Source: Toxoplasma gondii ME49 (taxonomy: Eukaryota; Apicomplexa; Conoidasida; Eucoccidiorida; Sarcocystidae). Taken from it: a DNA stretch of 64,000 nt. How positions within the stretch are numbered: position 1 is the stretch's first letter; each line of letters opens with the position of its first letter. The DNA lies in assembly GCF_000006565.2 (NCBI RefSeq), contig NC_031480.1, positions 6,069,170 to 6,133,169 on the forward strand, read 5' to 3'. This document shows, piece by piece, positions 46,926 through 57,859 of this stretch. A model generated the notes under the pieces. That model did not search any database and had not been told where the DNA came from. It saw only the letters and a list, made by a program, of their open reading frames with translations. Position numbers and translations under genes: made by a program.

Positions 46926-48487
46926 TAGTTCGTTGTTCTGTGTCTTCTTTCGGATTGTAAGGAGGGTTTTCTCGGGGTGTCTGCAAATTTTCAAATGTCT
47001 TTGGTGAAGGGAATATGGGGATCATCCTCTATTAGGTAATTGCAGCTCCCAACAGACTACAGTCCCGTTCTGCCGGTACATTTGTACCTATATGTTGATC
47101 GCAAAACAATATGCGGGGATCTCGTCAATAGTTATTTGGTTTACACGTACGACGAGAAAGGTTTGTTGTTCTCCGTCAGCGAGGCGAGAAAGCTACAGTG
47201 ATCGCTGGGCCTCTCAACTCAATGAATTTCAATTGCAGCGTGGCCGCAGAAGGCAACGCAATACGAAGCACCTCTCGCTTTTATCAATGTCATTACGACG
47301 TTGTTGGTGTGGCAAATGAGGACCGATATTTACTTGTAAACAGACTGACGGATATCGTTGGTTACGCCAATAACGAAAGCAATTTCCGAATTATTGTTCT
47401 CCGTGAGTCATTCTGCTCGTTACACCGACTTGTTCCGCTTTTCTGTCGGGTTCACTTCCGAAGCAGTGTCGTGTATGAGTTAGTTATGCAAGAGGACGAG
47501 CCAAGCAAGCAATAATCCTTCATATTCCTGGGTGTCTTGTATTCAGCGATGTGATTCCTTCTCATGCAAGAACAGTAGATCTAGTGAAGATGTCACGAAA
47601 ATGCCAGTATATCCTGTCGCCCCCGCGTGCACGTGGTAGTCGCCGCTGGAAAGAGTATGTGCCGAGTTAAGTGAGACATATCTTTATTTACGTGCTGTAG
47701 GGTAGAGATCACCACTTATGTATCAGATGCATGGTTGGGTAGCATCATAGCAAGGTTAGCTCTGATGTCAAGCATCCACCCCCTGGGCGCAGGCCACGTG
47801 GAGCGCCTCATAGGGACACCCAGAAAACATTGACAAATCCTCGTTCGACAAACTCTTTTTCTTTCATTTCTTCGCTAACGAGTACAGAAGACGTTGACAT
47901 GCCATCCCACGATAACCGCACCAGCGAAATTCGACGTCCGATGAGCAAGCTTCATTTCCCCACATTACAGGTTCGAATCCATCGAGGGCTGCGTCCGAAT
48001 GTCGACAGAAATAACTGCAGAGACTCTCTCACGAGCATCATTGTCACTCCTAACGCTCTGATCGTCTCCGTGGTGGACAGTAACGAAATGATTCCATTAC
48101 TCTCTTTCATGGGTGTGTGTAGTAACTGCTCATCTGGAGAGCCGCTGCCGCGTGGTTCCACAAACATTTGTGTAGTATGAGAGCAACGCTGTCTGTCCGG
48201 CCATGCCTACAACTCCATGACCTTAAGGCAAAAAAACAAAATCCATGGAGAGCGGCTCCTAGGGAATACCCGGTTGGACACAATATGTCTTCTCTGCAAA
48301 GTGTCACTATAATGAAGCATGAAGATACCATGACGCAAGACAACCAGGACACTGACAGGATTCGGAAATCAATGTTGGCTATGACTAGTGTTCGGCATCC
48401 GCTTCTTGACGATAGACAAAGCCGATTCATCCTCCCTATTTTCCTGTCCCTTCGCTTCCTGCCGCGCTTGCTAACGTTCAAAAGCGG
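46926..48487. other. Array spacer with a duplicated upstream block
   Basis: 46926-46985 repeats the distal upstream block of copy A. Around 47889-47910 the sequence GACGTTGACATGCCATCCC resembles 61437-61456, in the 3' flank of copy F, showing that 3' flanks were duplicated with the genes. No gene is supported in the rest. Confidence 0.6.
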
Positions 48488-49576
48488 TTAACAAATCGAC
48501 GGCAGTGTTCCTGCAGCTGCAAGAAGAAAAACTGACAATGCGCTCATGCCACCTGCCAGGCTCCACGTCGCTGAGTGCACAATAATAGTCAAGAATGAGG
48601 CATTCGCTGGTTGAGCGTCACTGAGACGCCTCGTGGGAGAGCCTTCTTGTTCTGTTGTGACATCATTGCCAGAAGCCGCTTCACCTCCCGGAGACTCCGG
48701 CTCGGCGGGATGCTGTGGACCTCCATCAGGGTTGCTGCTGCCCTGGCTCTGGTCAACCTGAGGTGAACCAGCCGGAGGCTGGGGTAACGAGGGATTTCCA
48801 ACACTGGGAATCTCTGGACGGGCCTCCGGACTCGACTCGTCGCCTTGCGGACGGTCATCACCGTCGTCCTCGTCTTCTCCCTCACCTGTCTCACCTTGCT
48901 GTGATTCAGGCTTCTCACTGGGCTCCGACTGACCTGGAGAACCGGGCGAATCCTCTGGAGCTGGAGCATGCGACTGGCTTTCCTGTTCATTTGGTTGAGT
49001 ACTGAAGTCTGGCTTCGTCCCACCAGCAGAGGCAGATGATCCTGATGTCGCAGCAGTCGACGTGCTCGTTTGAGATCCGGAAGCGAGAAATGTCTTGAAC
49101 TGTACACAGAAACTCAAACCCCCGCCCAAATACTCCGCTGGTGGGTTTGTAAATGTGTACCTCACAGCCTTTCCAGATGGTGAATTCACCCCTTCCCCCG
49201 AACTAGGCCCTTCACGAACCCATACTGGCTCCTCGTAGCCAGGAAATGCATTCTTGAATTTCACTGTCTCATTGAAATCGCAAGCTCCATTAACAAATCG
49301 ATACGCGACACTGTATGGGCTGGCCAGAGCCTCCCTTAAATTCTCGCCCTCTTTTGGCAAATAGTCAGCGTCCCCGGTTTCGTCAATGACCTGGAGCGTA
49401 TTCGATGGGCCAAGAGTAAAGACTTGCTGTAGGTCCTTTTCGAGTCCCGTTTTGGGGATAGTCGTTGTGAAATCCGCCTCGGTCTTTGGCGTTTCGCTTT
49501 GTTCAGACCCACCGCAGTGCAAGACGCTGCCAATAAGCAGGGTCAAATACACGGCTCGAAAAATGTGCGACCCCAT
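48488..49576 (-). CDS. Secreted tandem-family protein, copy B
   Basis: A single exon of 362 residues with a start at the conserved position. It has a signal peptide (about 1-24), a conserved domain with Cys99 and Cys157 (VNGACDF; SFCVQFK), VIDETGDADYLP and TNPPAEYLGGG, then a long acidic and Pro/Gly-rich linker with an unusually dense Glu/Asp run near the middle, RRLS at 316-319, FLTIIVHSATW and a hydrophobic tail ending in Cys. Relative to copy A the N-terminal domain is well conserved while the linker cannot be aligned. It is likely secreted, either tethered by a GPI anchor or released by cleavage at RRL; both are inferences. Confidence 0.8.
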   Translation of the reverse strand: MGSHIFRAVYLTLLIGSVLHCGGSEQSETPKTEADFTTTIPKTGLEKDLQQVFTLGPSNTLQVIDETGDADYLPKEGENLREALASPYSVAYRFVNGACDFNETVKFKNAFPGYEEPVWVREGPSSGEGVNSPSGKAVRYTFTNPPAEYLGGGLSFCVQFKTFLASGSQTSTSTAATSGSSASAGGTKPDFSTQPNEQESQSHAPAPEDSPGSPGQSEPSEKPESQQGETGEGEDEDDGDDRPQGDESSPEARPEIPSVGNPSLPQPPAGSPQVDQSQGSSNPDGGPQHPAEPESPGGEAASGNDVTTEQEGSPTRRLSDAQPANASFLTIIVHSATWSLAGGMSALSVFLLAAAGTLPSIC

Positions 49577-51206
49577 GGGGACCGGAGTATTTCGTGGAAG
49601 CGGTACTGGACAAAGGCACGGATGTCACCCAGATACCTCGAAGGTAAAAAAAGAGTTTTTTATGTTCTTAATGAAATCTGTCCGCTTCAGCATGCCAGAA
49701 GCGCTATTTCGACAAACGCGTAGAAGTGAGCATGTCGCCTCTGTGGCCAGGTGACCCTCACAGTTGGCAGGCTGAACAAGGTCGGGAACGAGTGGTGGGT
49801 GGCCCGTTGGGTGCGAAATTCGAGAGCGGCAGTGGACCGCGGGTCGCGGTGGAAAGGGAGGCTGCAAAGGGACAATGCCAGATCTACTGTTTTGTGCCTA
49901 ATAAAGGGTACTTCTGGATGACGTGAGTCATGGAATAGTGTTCGCACATTGAGAGACGTTCTACCATGTCCAGCATTCTCATACGCGTTTTCCTTCCTGT
50001 CAGCGAGTCGACTGCACGATTGAACAGCCGGAGCAGTTGTTTGTGTCTACCAACGTCAACGAGCGGTAGCTAAAGGTAGAGTTCTGAACCAAGAAGCAGT
50101 GGGGGTATCTAGCTGCAGTTTTTAACACGCCTGTGAATCATTCGATAGCTGAAAGTTTTTTGCCAAATTAGGGCATCTTTCCGCAATCACCAAACGATCA
50201 CAGGAGGCAATGCATGAGGTGGCGCCGGGGCAACCAGATTGGCAAGGGCCGATGCGAACAGCCCGAGCAAATGCAGATGATGCAACATTGGCATATGCTG
50301 TGCGTTATTGCCCGTATTTCACTTTTTGCCGGCAGATGCCCCAGTGGCCTTGCATGTCCTCTCGAAAGATCCGCAGGAATTGATGAAGAAAATGAAGTAT
50401 CTACCAGGTCACCTCAACTTACTATTGATATGCACATCTGTTCCTGTACGGGATTGGTGCATTTCTGGCCGACGCGGTCTTCCATGTGTAGTCTCAGCTG
50501 TTTTTGTGGGTTGCAGTTGTCCATCGCACTTTTAGGCGGGGTCGCACACAGTTCCGGCGGTGTGTCGAGTGCATTCGAGAAGCGGAGCTGTGCGCGAAAA
50601 GGGTGAGAAGGCTGTGCACCAGAACACAGAATCAAGTCTGGGTATGCTGTCAATCCGGAATAGTACCCGGGAGCAAACTCCTTGTAGTCCGTCCGGAAAG
50701 TGTCCGTGTCACTACCGACTGTATCGTGTCGATGCCCGAAGACCACGTGAAGTGGCGTAGCGCCGCAGACAAAGGACAAGGAGTTGAATAATGGATTGCA
50801 CTCTGGTTGCAGTAACTGCCTCGCACCAATCCTATGGTAACGTCTTACGAATGTTACCTGCTGTGCTACGCCACACCACCCACCCTCTTAACCAGAGCAG
50901 CCGGACGCGTGAAAAGTCTCGGAAGATACAATTTTAGCACTCTGACAACTGCAGCACTCCTTAAACATGGGTTCCCTGCAAATGCTGGACACATACGTAT
51001 AAAAAAACACAATGCGACGACAACGGAACACAAACCTGTTTTGAGCCAGGGCCCACTTTCAGCTGCGCAACTACGCCGCAGATACGCGAAGCTGGATTCG
51101 CCCGCGTCCGTACAGTAGCACCCGACACAATGTCGAAGACACATGCCCATCCTGCATTATCTCCTACTTATTTGAATATTTCCTTCTAATAACAACCTAC
51201 AAACAA
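49577..51206. other. Array spacer with conserved upstream block of copy B
   Basis: 49725-49860 is the GC-rich block resembling that of copy A. A short CAACGAGCGGTAG(C/A) word near 50057 recurs near 63317, again in a 5' flank. The frames at 50214-50606 and 50504-50791 show no family features and are not called. Confidence 0.55.
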
Positions 51207-52394
51207 TTACCAAACCAGGAACAGTGCAGTTGCCACGGTGAGAAGAGAAACTGGCAGAAGTCCCATTCCACCCGTAACGCGCCATGCCGCGGAGTGTACT
51301 ACAATGGTCAAGAATGCTTCAGTCGCTGCAGGCTTTTCAGTGAGGCGCCGCATCCGAGCGCCACCCTCCCTGCTAACACCATGTTCGAGATGCTGATCTG
51401 TCGTTTCGAATCCAGCGGCAGCTGCGTCGCCTTGAATCGTAGCTGGGGTCTCTTCTTGGATCGGTTTGTGATGAACAGCCGAGCGAGCAAGGCCATCTTC
51501 GTTATTCTCGCCTGTCTGATCAACGGTTGGACGAGATGATGGTGGCTGGCTGTTCGCGTGACTGATGGAGCTTGCGGAACTTGTCGAACCTAAAGCAGAG
51601 TTTTCCTCCTCTCCTTCGTCTCCAAGGCTGTCTCCCTTCCCGTCTTCCGCTCCTGCCATTTGATCATCAGTATGTGAACCATGTCCTGATGAAGCGGGCG
51701 GGTCTGCTGGTTTCGGAGGTGGGGTCACAGGACTGCTCTCCAAATCAGGCTGGAGTCCTGTTTCTGGCGACGGAAGGCCGGGTTTCACAGGGTTTGAGCC
51801 GCCATCTTCGTTTTCTGGATTTGTAGTTCCGTCTGGCTTGGCCCCGCCCGACGGCACAGACGGCGTGGGAGGCGATGTGCTGGTTTCTGTATTCGACCCA
51901 GGAGCCAGCATCGTCTTGAATCGCACACAAAAACTCAATCTTCCACCCAAGTACTCAGCAGGAGGATTGGTAAACACGTACTTTACAACCTTTCCCGCGG
52001 ATTCTCTTTCACTCTCTTCCGATGCTATCTGCTCCTGAACCCATAATGGCGTCTTGTACCCAGGAAACTCATCTTTGAACTCGATCGTCTTGGCGAAATC
52101 GCATGCTCCGTTCTCATACCGATACGCGGCACCATACGGTTCCGACGGAGGCTCTTCTGTGCTGGCGCTCTCTCTTGGCAAATAGACAGCACTTGAAGTT
52201 TCATCAATGACCTGAAGCGTGTTCGATGGTCCTAGGAGGAAGACTAGCTCCACATTCTTTTCGAGACCAGCTTTCGGGATGGTGGTGGTGAAATTAAACT
52301 CGGTTGTTGGTTTAATCGATTCCACCCCCATGCACGACAGGACGGTGCCCATCATTAGCGTCAAGCATGTGACTTGAAGGATTCGTCCTTCCAT
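51207..52394 (-). CDS. Secreted tandem-family protein, copy C
   Basis: A single exon of 395 residues, the longest intact copy. It has a signal peptide (about 1-24), Cys98 and Cys156 in ENGACDF and SFCVRFK, a conserved LGPSNTLQVIDET and PPAEYLGG, a Pro-rich then acidic linker of about 180 residues, RRLT at 349-352 and a tail AFLTIVVHSAAW followed by a hydrophobic end. The extra length lies wholly in the linker. The spacing from RRL to the C-terminus stays at 47 residues. Confidence 0.8.
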   Translation of the reverse strand: MEGRILQVTCLTLMMGTVLSCMGVESIKPTTEFNFTTTIPKAGLEKNVELVFLLGPSNTLQVIDETSSAVYLPRESASTEEPPSEPYGAAYRYENGACDFAKTIEFKDEFPGYKTPLWVQEQIASEESERESAGKVVKYVFTNPPAEYLGGRLSFCVRFKTMLAPGSNTETSTSPPTPSVPSGGAKPDGTTNPENEDGGSNPVKPGLPSPETGLQPDLESSPVTPPPKPADPPASSGHGSHTDDQMAGAEDGKGDSLGDEGEEENSALGSTSSASSISHANSQPPSSRPTVDQTGENNEDGLARSAVHHKPIQEETPATIQGDAAAAGFETTDQHLEHGVSREGGARMRRLTEKPAATEAFLTIVVHSAAWRVTGGMGLLPVSLLTVATALFLVW

Positions 52395-54014
52395 GGCGAC
52401 TGCGGACAGGGGTACTACATAGAAACTGTGTCAGACTAAAACAGACGCAACCGGCCTTCCCCTTGATAGCCAAAAGAAGGAACAAAAAGGCGTGAGACTT
52501 TTCAGCTTTTCATGGAAGCATAACTTGCTTTGACTCTTCTCTCCGCGCACAGTAAGTGACTGGATGGCAGTCCTCAGAAAATGAGCAATCGCTTCTTCAC
52601 CTGTGGCGAGGGTCTGGGCGAGCCTGAGGGTTCGCAGCCGTCGAAGATGAGGGACCGGGGTGGGCCATTCGCGGGTCGACCGGGCATGCGCTTGTTTGGC
52701 AGGACAACATGGCGATAGAGAGGGACACATTAGTTTTTGTGTGTTCTGATTGGTGGAGGGAAGTTCGAAGCAAAATGTTTCATGCAAATGCGTTCACAGT
52801 GTGTTATATACTTTGGGGAAAAGCATCTGATGGTCGCCATACTCAAACGGGTAAGGCGACTCTCGATGCCCCAAACTCAACGAGCAACAACTGAAGGGTT
52901 GACGTCCAGAGCAGACACAGAACACAAAACTGGCAACATTTGCCAGCCTCAACTCGAAATCTTCAGAAAGCGAAAAGACGAACAGACTCGGTCTATGGGC
53001 CTCACAGTCACCGAGTGTCACTGCAGGCAAGCAAAAATGGGTCATATAGCCGACAGCACCGCGAGCTGGCTGGTGCCGCGACCAGGCCTCCAGGCGTTGT
53101 TACTAACAGAATGACACATATAGTTCCTAACAGAGGCAAATCATATAAGATGAGAATTACAGTATTTTCTTCCCACATTTGCTGCAGTGTGTTCCCACTA
53201 TCACCACCTCAAAGCTCCTAGTGTAGCAGCGTCATGTGTACCCACAAGGCCGCCGTGAACGGGCACACACCCATCAACATGCGTGTGGTCACCCTGCCTC
53301 ACTACTGACGGCTAAACGCGTTGGATTTCAATGCCCATTTGGTGTTCGTGGTTGCTCGCACGCTGTAGGCGCATACTACTTTGGTTTAGTATCCTATACG
53401 CAAACGCTGCTCTGTTCGAATTGTAGACTCCCGCCTGACACGCCCTTGTGTGGGTGATCTCGTCTAACTGGCTAGTCTGTCATTACCTTCCACACTTTGA
53501 TGTGCACGGCGCAGATTCAAATCTATTGAGACCTGTCACTTCCTGTACGACGAAAACGCGATCTCTACACAGTCCGTCAGGAAACTTCAGTTGTCAATTG
53601 GAGCCCCAGTCGCGTTCAAGGGTGCCGACGACATAATGAAAGGGTGTCACAACGTAGCTCCTTGTGACTTTGTCGCACAACACCGAAGCAACAACCGATA
53701 GTTGGTAGAAGCCTTTGAAACCGTTCTTAATTAACAATAGCAGCACTTGGCAGCGAAAACAAAATCCATGCAATATGCCTCCCGTTATTTTTCCTGAAAA
53801 ACGAAGAGATTGGATATACGGGCGTCGTCCCACAAGGAGCGCATTCGAGACGACCAAAGATCCACCGTGAGTTTGCGCGACTCTACGGCACTGTCACTAC
53901 TGTGGATTCACCTCGGTTGGGCCACCTGTTCTGACCTACAGACAAATTCAAGGACTGCTCCCTTGCTTTTCATCTCTCTCTTTGTCCATGTGGGTCGTGA
54001 ACACGAACACACAC
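52395..54014. other. Array spacer with GC-rich block upstream of copy C
   Basis: At about 52590-52700, CTGGGCGAG and GTCGAAGATG words are shared with the corresponding place before copy E (58065-58085), marking a second variant of the upstream block. No gene is supported between about 52800 and 54014. Confidence 0.5.
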
Positions 54015-55063
54015 TTACGAGACCGCCAGCAATGCAGTTGCCACTGTAGGAATAGAAAGTGACAGTGCAGTTACTCCATTTGTAAGACACCACGTTGCGG
54101 AGTGTACTATAATCGTCAAGAACGCTCCTGTCCCTGCAGGTGTTTCAGCGAAGCGTCTGATCTCAGCACCGTTGTGCCCTTGGATACTGTCGCTCGCGAG
54201 ACCATGTCCACCATTTCCCGGTTCGGAGCCGGGTGTTTTTTCCGGAGAAGCACCGAAACCACTTGTAAGTTCTGGGCGTGTCCTGAAGCATCAGTCCCAG
54301 GTGGAGTAACTGGCGAACTTGCGCTGCTGTGGTCACCTGAAGGACCTTGAGGATGCGAGCTAGGACCCTCTTCGTCTTCAACTCTGTCAGCATCCTATTC
54401 TTGACCGATGTGGTCCTGCACACCGGGAACCGAACCTTCGCTTGAAGGAGACGCATGCGGGGGATTCGGAGCTACAGGGTGGTCATCTTGGCCTTGAGGT
54501 TTGGTACTTTCTTCTTCCTGTGCCTGGCCAGATGTAGAAGATGTCGGCGAAGTGGACGTGCTGGTTCCTGCATTCGATGCCGCAGCACGAGTGGCCTCCA
54601 ACCAAACACAAAAACTCATACCCCCAGCCAAATACTATGCAAGAGGATTTGTAAACGTGTACATTACAAACCCTTTACCACTCCCCACCGAAGTCAACTC
54701 CTCGACAACCCAGAGAGGCGTCGCGTATCCGGGGAATACTCCGTTGAATTTGATCCTCTTTGTGAAACCACACGCTCCATTCTCATATTCATACGCGGCA
54801 CTGAACCGGTCCGCCACAGTCTCACCTGAGCTCTTGATTTTTTCGCGCAGATAAACGACACTGTCGGTCTCGTCAATGACTTGAAGAGCGCTAGACGGAC
54901 CGAGATTAAAGACTTTCTCCACATTCTTTTCGAGTCCCCCTTTGGGGATAGTGGCGGTGAAATCAGCCTCAGTCTTGGGGTCGCTGGATTCCGTCGCGAC
55001 GCACGAAAGAGCGGCTCCCACGAGCAGGGTCAGACATGCAGCTCGAAAAATAGACCCCTTCAT
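54015..55063 (-). pseudogene. Family pseudogene, copy D
   Basis: The ATG at 55063, signal peptide and first ~65 residues are nearly identical to copy F. The frame is broken at least three times: a nonsense TAG at 54637-54635 where the other copies have the Glu of PPAEYLG, a second TAG at 54397-54395 in the linker, and a frameshift near 54230 by a T-rich run. In the shifted frame the tail remains readable (AFLTIIVHSATW, then a hydrophobic end to a stop at 54017-54015) with RRF in place of RRL. The conserved second Cys survives after the first stop. A translated product would lack the linker and tail. The order of breaks cannot be known. Confidence 0.85.
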
Positions 55064-56767
55064 TGCTACAGTTCCGTGGATCGCAATATTTCGTGAAGCG
55101 GTTTTCAGACCACAGCTGCCACGACCGACAGTCCCGTCGATATGGTGATAAAAGAACAAGTGTACCCTAATTTTTCATTTGAAAACGTAAATTTGTCGAA
55201 TCGCTCTCTCCTTTCTTCAAGCAGCAGCTCGCTGCGTGGTAACCACATGACATTATGTCATGGGAGGCTGGGCGAGTGTCTCAGTCAGCGGGCTGGGACA
55301 CTGAGGGACTCAGAGCTGGGTCACTCTGGCAGTGTGTCCAGTCGAGAGCAGCAAGCTTTCGACAGCCATACGACTTGGTGACAAGGAAATAAAGACGTTG
55401 CTCTTCAGCGTGTCGCCGCTAATGTGGGTCGCACATCGTTTTTGTGATTTGATTCCACGCATGGCGAGACAACATTTTCCCGCCACATTTAGTTTGCTTG
55501 CCTATGTAAGCGCTGTCGGCACGCGATTAGGAAGCCACAGGAGTTGCCACTATCTCAGACACAGAACCTTAGCAACCGGCGACTGTAGGGTGGAGGAATG
55601 TCGATGCCAGAGGCCGCATAATCAGTGCAGGCAACTGAGAATGCTCGCCAAAGAGCTCCAACGGAGCCGCAGTCACGTGTAGTCCTTGTCAGGAACTGTG
55701 GATATGGGACAGAAGCGACCTAACGGCACGACAAAAGAAGCGGCCACGAACGAAAAAGGTCGGTGTGCATGTTATCATATTGACATAAAACAGCATCCGA
55801 CGGAAGAGACATACAGTCCGAGATTCTCTCTTTCCCTCTGATCGTTGCTGGAATAGTGTCACCGTGAGAAACCCCCCATCTTCCTGGGGTAGTGCGGCCT
55901 TCGCCTTTATTCTCAGTGCTGCAAGAACTGCCTCCGCATGCTGCAGCTTCTATCGGGCCACGTCATATCACCGCTACTACAGGAAAACTGTCCTGCTATT
56001 GGTGCTACTACACACAAACGGTCCGGCAGCTGAGGTACACAGTTATGGCCAGTACTTATCTTTTTTGGATTCCTATTTGACTGTAGAAGTTGCCTTTGCC
56101 CCATCTACTAATCTCCCTAGTCAAAAAAGCACTTTCGAGCTCTCCGTGGGCCTGCCACACTGAAGAAAGGGGTCGAACCGCCAATATAACGGCACATCGT
56201 AGTATCGGCTGATTTCAGCATTGAGGCAGCTCTGTGGTCGACGGGCTGCCTCTATTGCTTTTCGGAAAATGGTGCCTTCTATCAGCCCTCCCTCGTAAAT
56301 GTCCGAGAAGAAGGTCGAAACGCACAGTTAAGTGCAGAAGCTGTGTAATTGCAGACTTCAGGGGAGTCGCTGCGACTGGCTGGTATCCGTCGACGGAAGT
56401 CAACAGGGAATTGTTACCCGCTTTGTCACCTAACATCGCCATTCCCCACGCACCACTGCAGCTCCAGCTCAGCAGTCTCTTAATGGACACAACCGCTCGC
56501 AACTCGAAGCCAAGAGACTTCACATCTGTAATACCTGCTCGTTCATGCACTAGAATATGTGCGACGACGGCGAATTATCAGCACATTAGAAAAGATCGCG
56601 CCTCGATGAAAAAGTCACCGATGCTTGCTCCACACAACTATGTGAGGACCGCAATTGATTCACTTGCGTTTTTACGTCCCCCGCTGCCCTAAAGAAAGAG
56701 GAAAGAATCCCCTTCATACGTTCCCAGTCTCACAGTATCTCTGGGACTCGCTCATGCTCACGGTTAG
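55064..56767. other. Upstream flank of copy D, duplicated before copy F
   Basis: 55064 to about 55400 is near-identical to 62792-63115, and patchy similarity continues to about 55860 (matching near 63610). It includes a perfect 17-base palindrome CATGACATTATGTCATG at 55246-55262. No gene is supported. Confidence 0.75.
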
Positions 56768-57859
56768 TTAGAAAACCTGCAGCAATATAGCTACGGCTGC
56801 GGAAAGTAAAAATGACAATGCACTAATTCCACCTGCAACACACCACGTCGAGGAGTGCACTACAATCGTCAAGAATGCCTCTTCAGCTTCAGGAGTAACA
56901 CTCAGGCGCCTCAACCGAGCGCTACCCAGCTGGTCACCTCCGCCCTGGGCATCTGCTTCCTTTTGGGCTTCAGACTCGCCATTGTCCCCAGGCGGAGATG
57001 CGGGTAAGTTTGCATTGTCGTTTTCGTTTGGCAGCCCCTGCTCAGGATGAGATTCCGGGCCTTCTGCGCCATCACCGGCAACTGGGGGGATCGCAGCGGG
57101 CGATTCAAGTTTATCATCTTTCCCTTCTTCATCCTGATCTCCGCCAACCGTCGCACCTGGTCCGGGGACATCCTCCCCACCAGAACCAACATTATCATTC
57201 AACGGAGGTGATGGAGTGCCGGAGCCCTCAGGATTCTGTTCAGGATTCTCAGGTTTCGCGGTGACGTCTCCGTTCCCCGGAATGGTAGTTCCGCCAGTCT
57301 GTGCACCGCTGGATGTCACGGACGTCGTTGGAGCCGTTGTGCTGGTCTCTGTGTTCGACCCTGAGGCCTGAACTGTCTTGAATCGAACACAAAAACTTGT
57401 AACCTCGCCCAAATACTCTTCAGGAGGATTCGTAAAAATGTACCTCACGGACCTTTTCGAGGATGCCTCCTCATCATTCCCCGAGCTACTAGATTCCTCA
57501 CGAACCCACAGTGGTTTCGGGTACCCAGGAAAAGCATCCTTTAATTGGATTGTCTTATCGAAATCGCATGTCCCATTCAAGAAGAGATACGCAGTACCGT
57601 ATTGGCCAGAAGAATTGTCCTCGTTGCTGCCGCTCTTCTGTGGTAGATACACGGCACTCGCGGTTTCGTCAATAACCTGGAGCCTGTCGGATGGTCCGAG
57701 GGAAAAGACTTTCTCCACATTCCTTTCGAGTCCAGATTTCGGGATGGTCGCGGTGAAATCCGCCTCAGGTGTTAGGTGGTTTGTTTCAGACGCGACGGAC
57801 GGCAGAACACTGTTCATGAGCAGCGCCAGGCACATGGCGCGAAATATCTGCCCTTCCAT
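56768..57859 (-). CDS. Secreted tandem-family protein, copy E
   Basis: A single exon of 363 residues from the conserved MEG start at 57859. The frame is open for another 111 codons upstream without conservation, so that extension is not accepted. It has a signal peptide, Cys98 and Cys157 (LNGTCDF; SFCVRFK), LGPSDRLQVIDET, and a PPEEYLGE variant of the usual PPAEYLGG. The linker is Gly/Pro/Glu/Asn-rich. RRLS lies at 317-320 followed by EAFLTIVVHSSTW and a hydrophobic tail. A second Cys in the tail region (TWCVAGG) is unusual among the copies. Confidence 0.8.
   Translation of the reverse strand: MEGQIFRAMCLALLMNSVLPSVASETNHLTPEADFTATIPKSGLERNVEKVFSLGPSDRLQVIDETASAVYLPQKSGSNEDNSSGQYGTAYLFLNGTCDFDKTIQLKDAFPGYPKPLWVREESSSSGNDEEASSKRSVRYIFTNPPEEYLGEVTSFCVRFKTVQASGSNTETSTTAPTTSVTSSGAQTGGTTIPGNGDVTAKPENPEQNPEGSGTPSPPLNDNVGSGGEDVPGPGATVGGDQDEEGKDDKLESPAAIPPVAGDGAEGPESHPEQGLPNENDNANLPASPPGDNGESEAQKEADAQGGGDQLGSARLRRLSVTPEAEEAFLTIVVHSSTWCVAGGISALSFLLSAAVAILLQVF

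Noticed and set aside
47965..47995. GGTTCGAATCC, a tRNA B-box-like sequence
   Set aside because: The flanking bases do not form a T-arm or acceptor stem and no A-box lies at the right distance upstream.
50214..50606. Plus-strand frame of 130 codons within the array
   Set aside because: It lies in a spacer, has no family features and is not repeated in other spacers.
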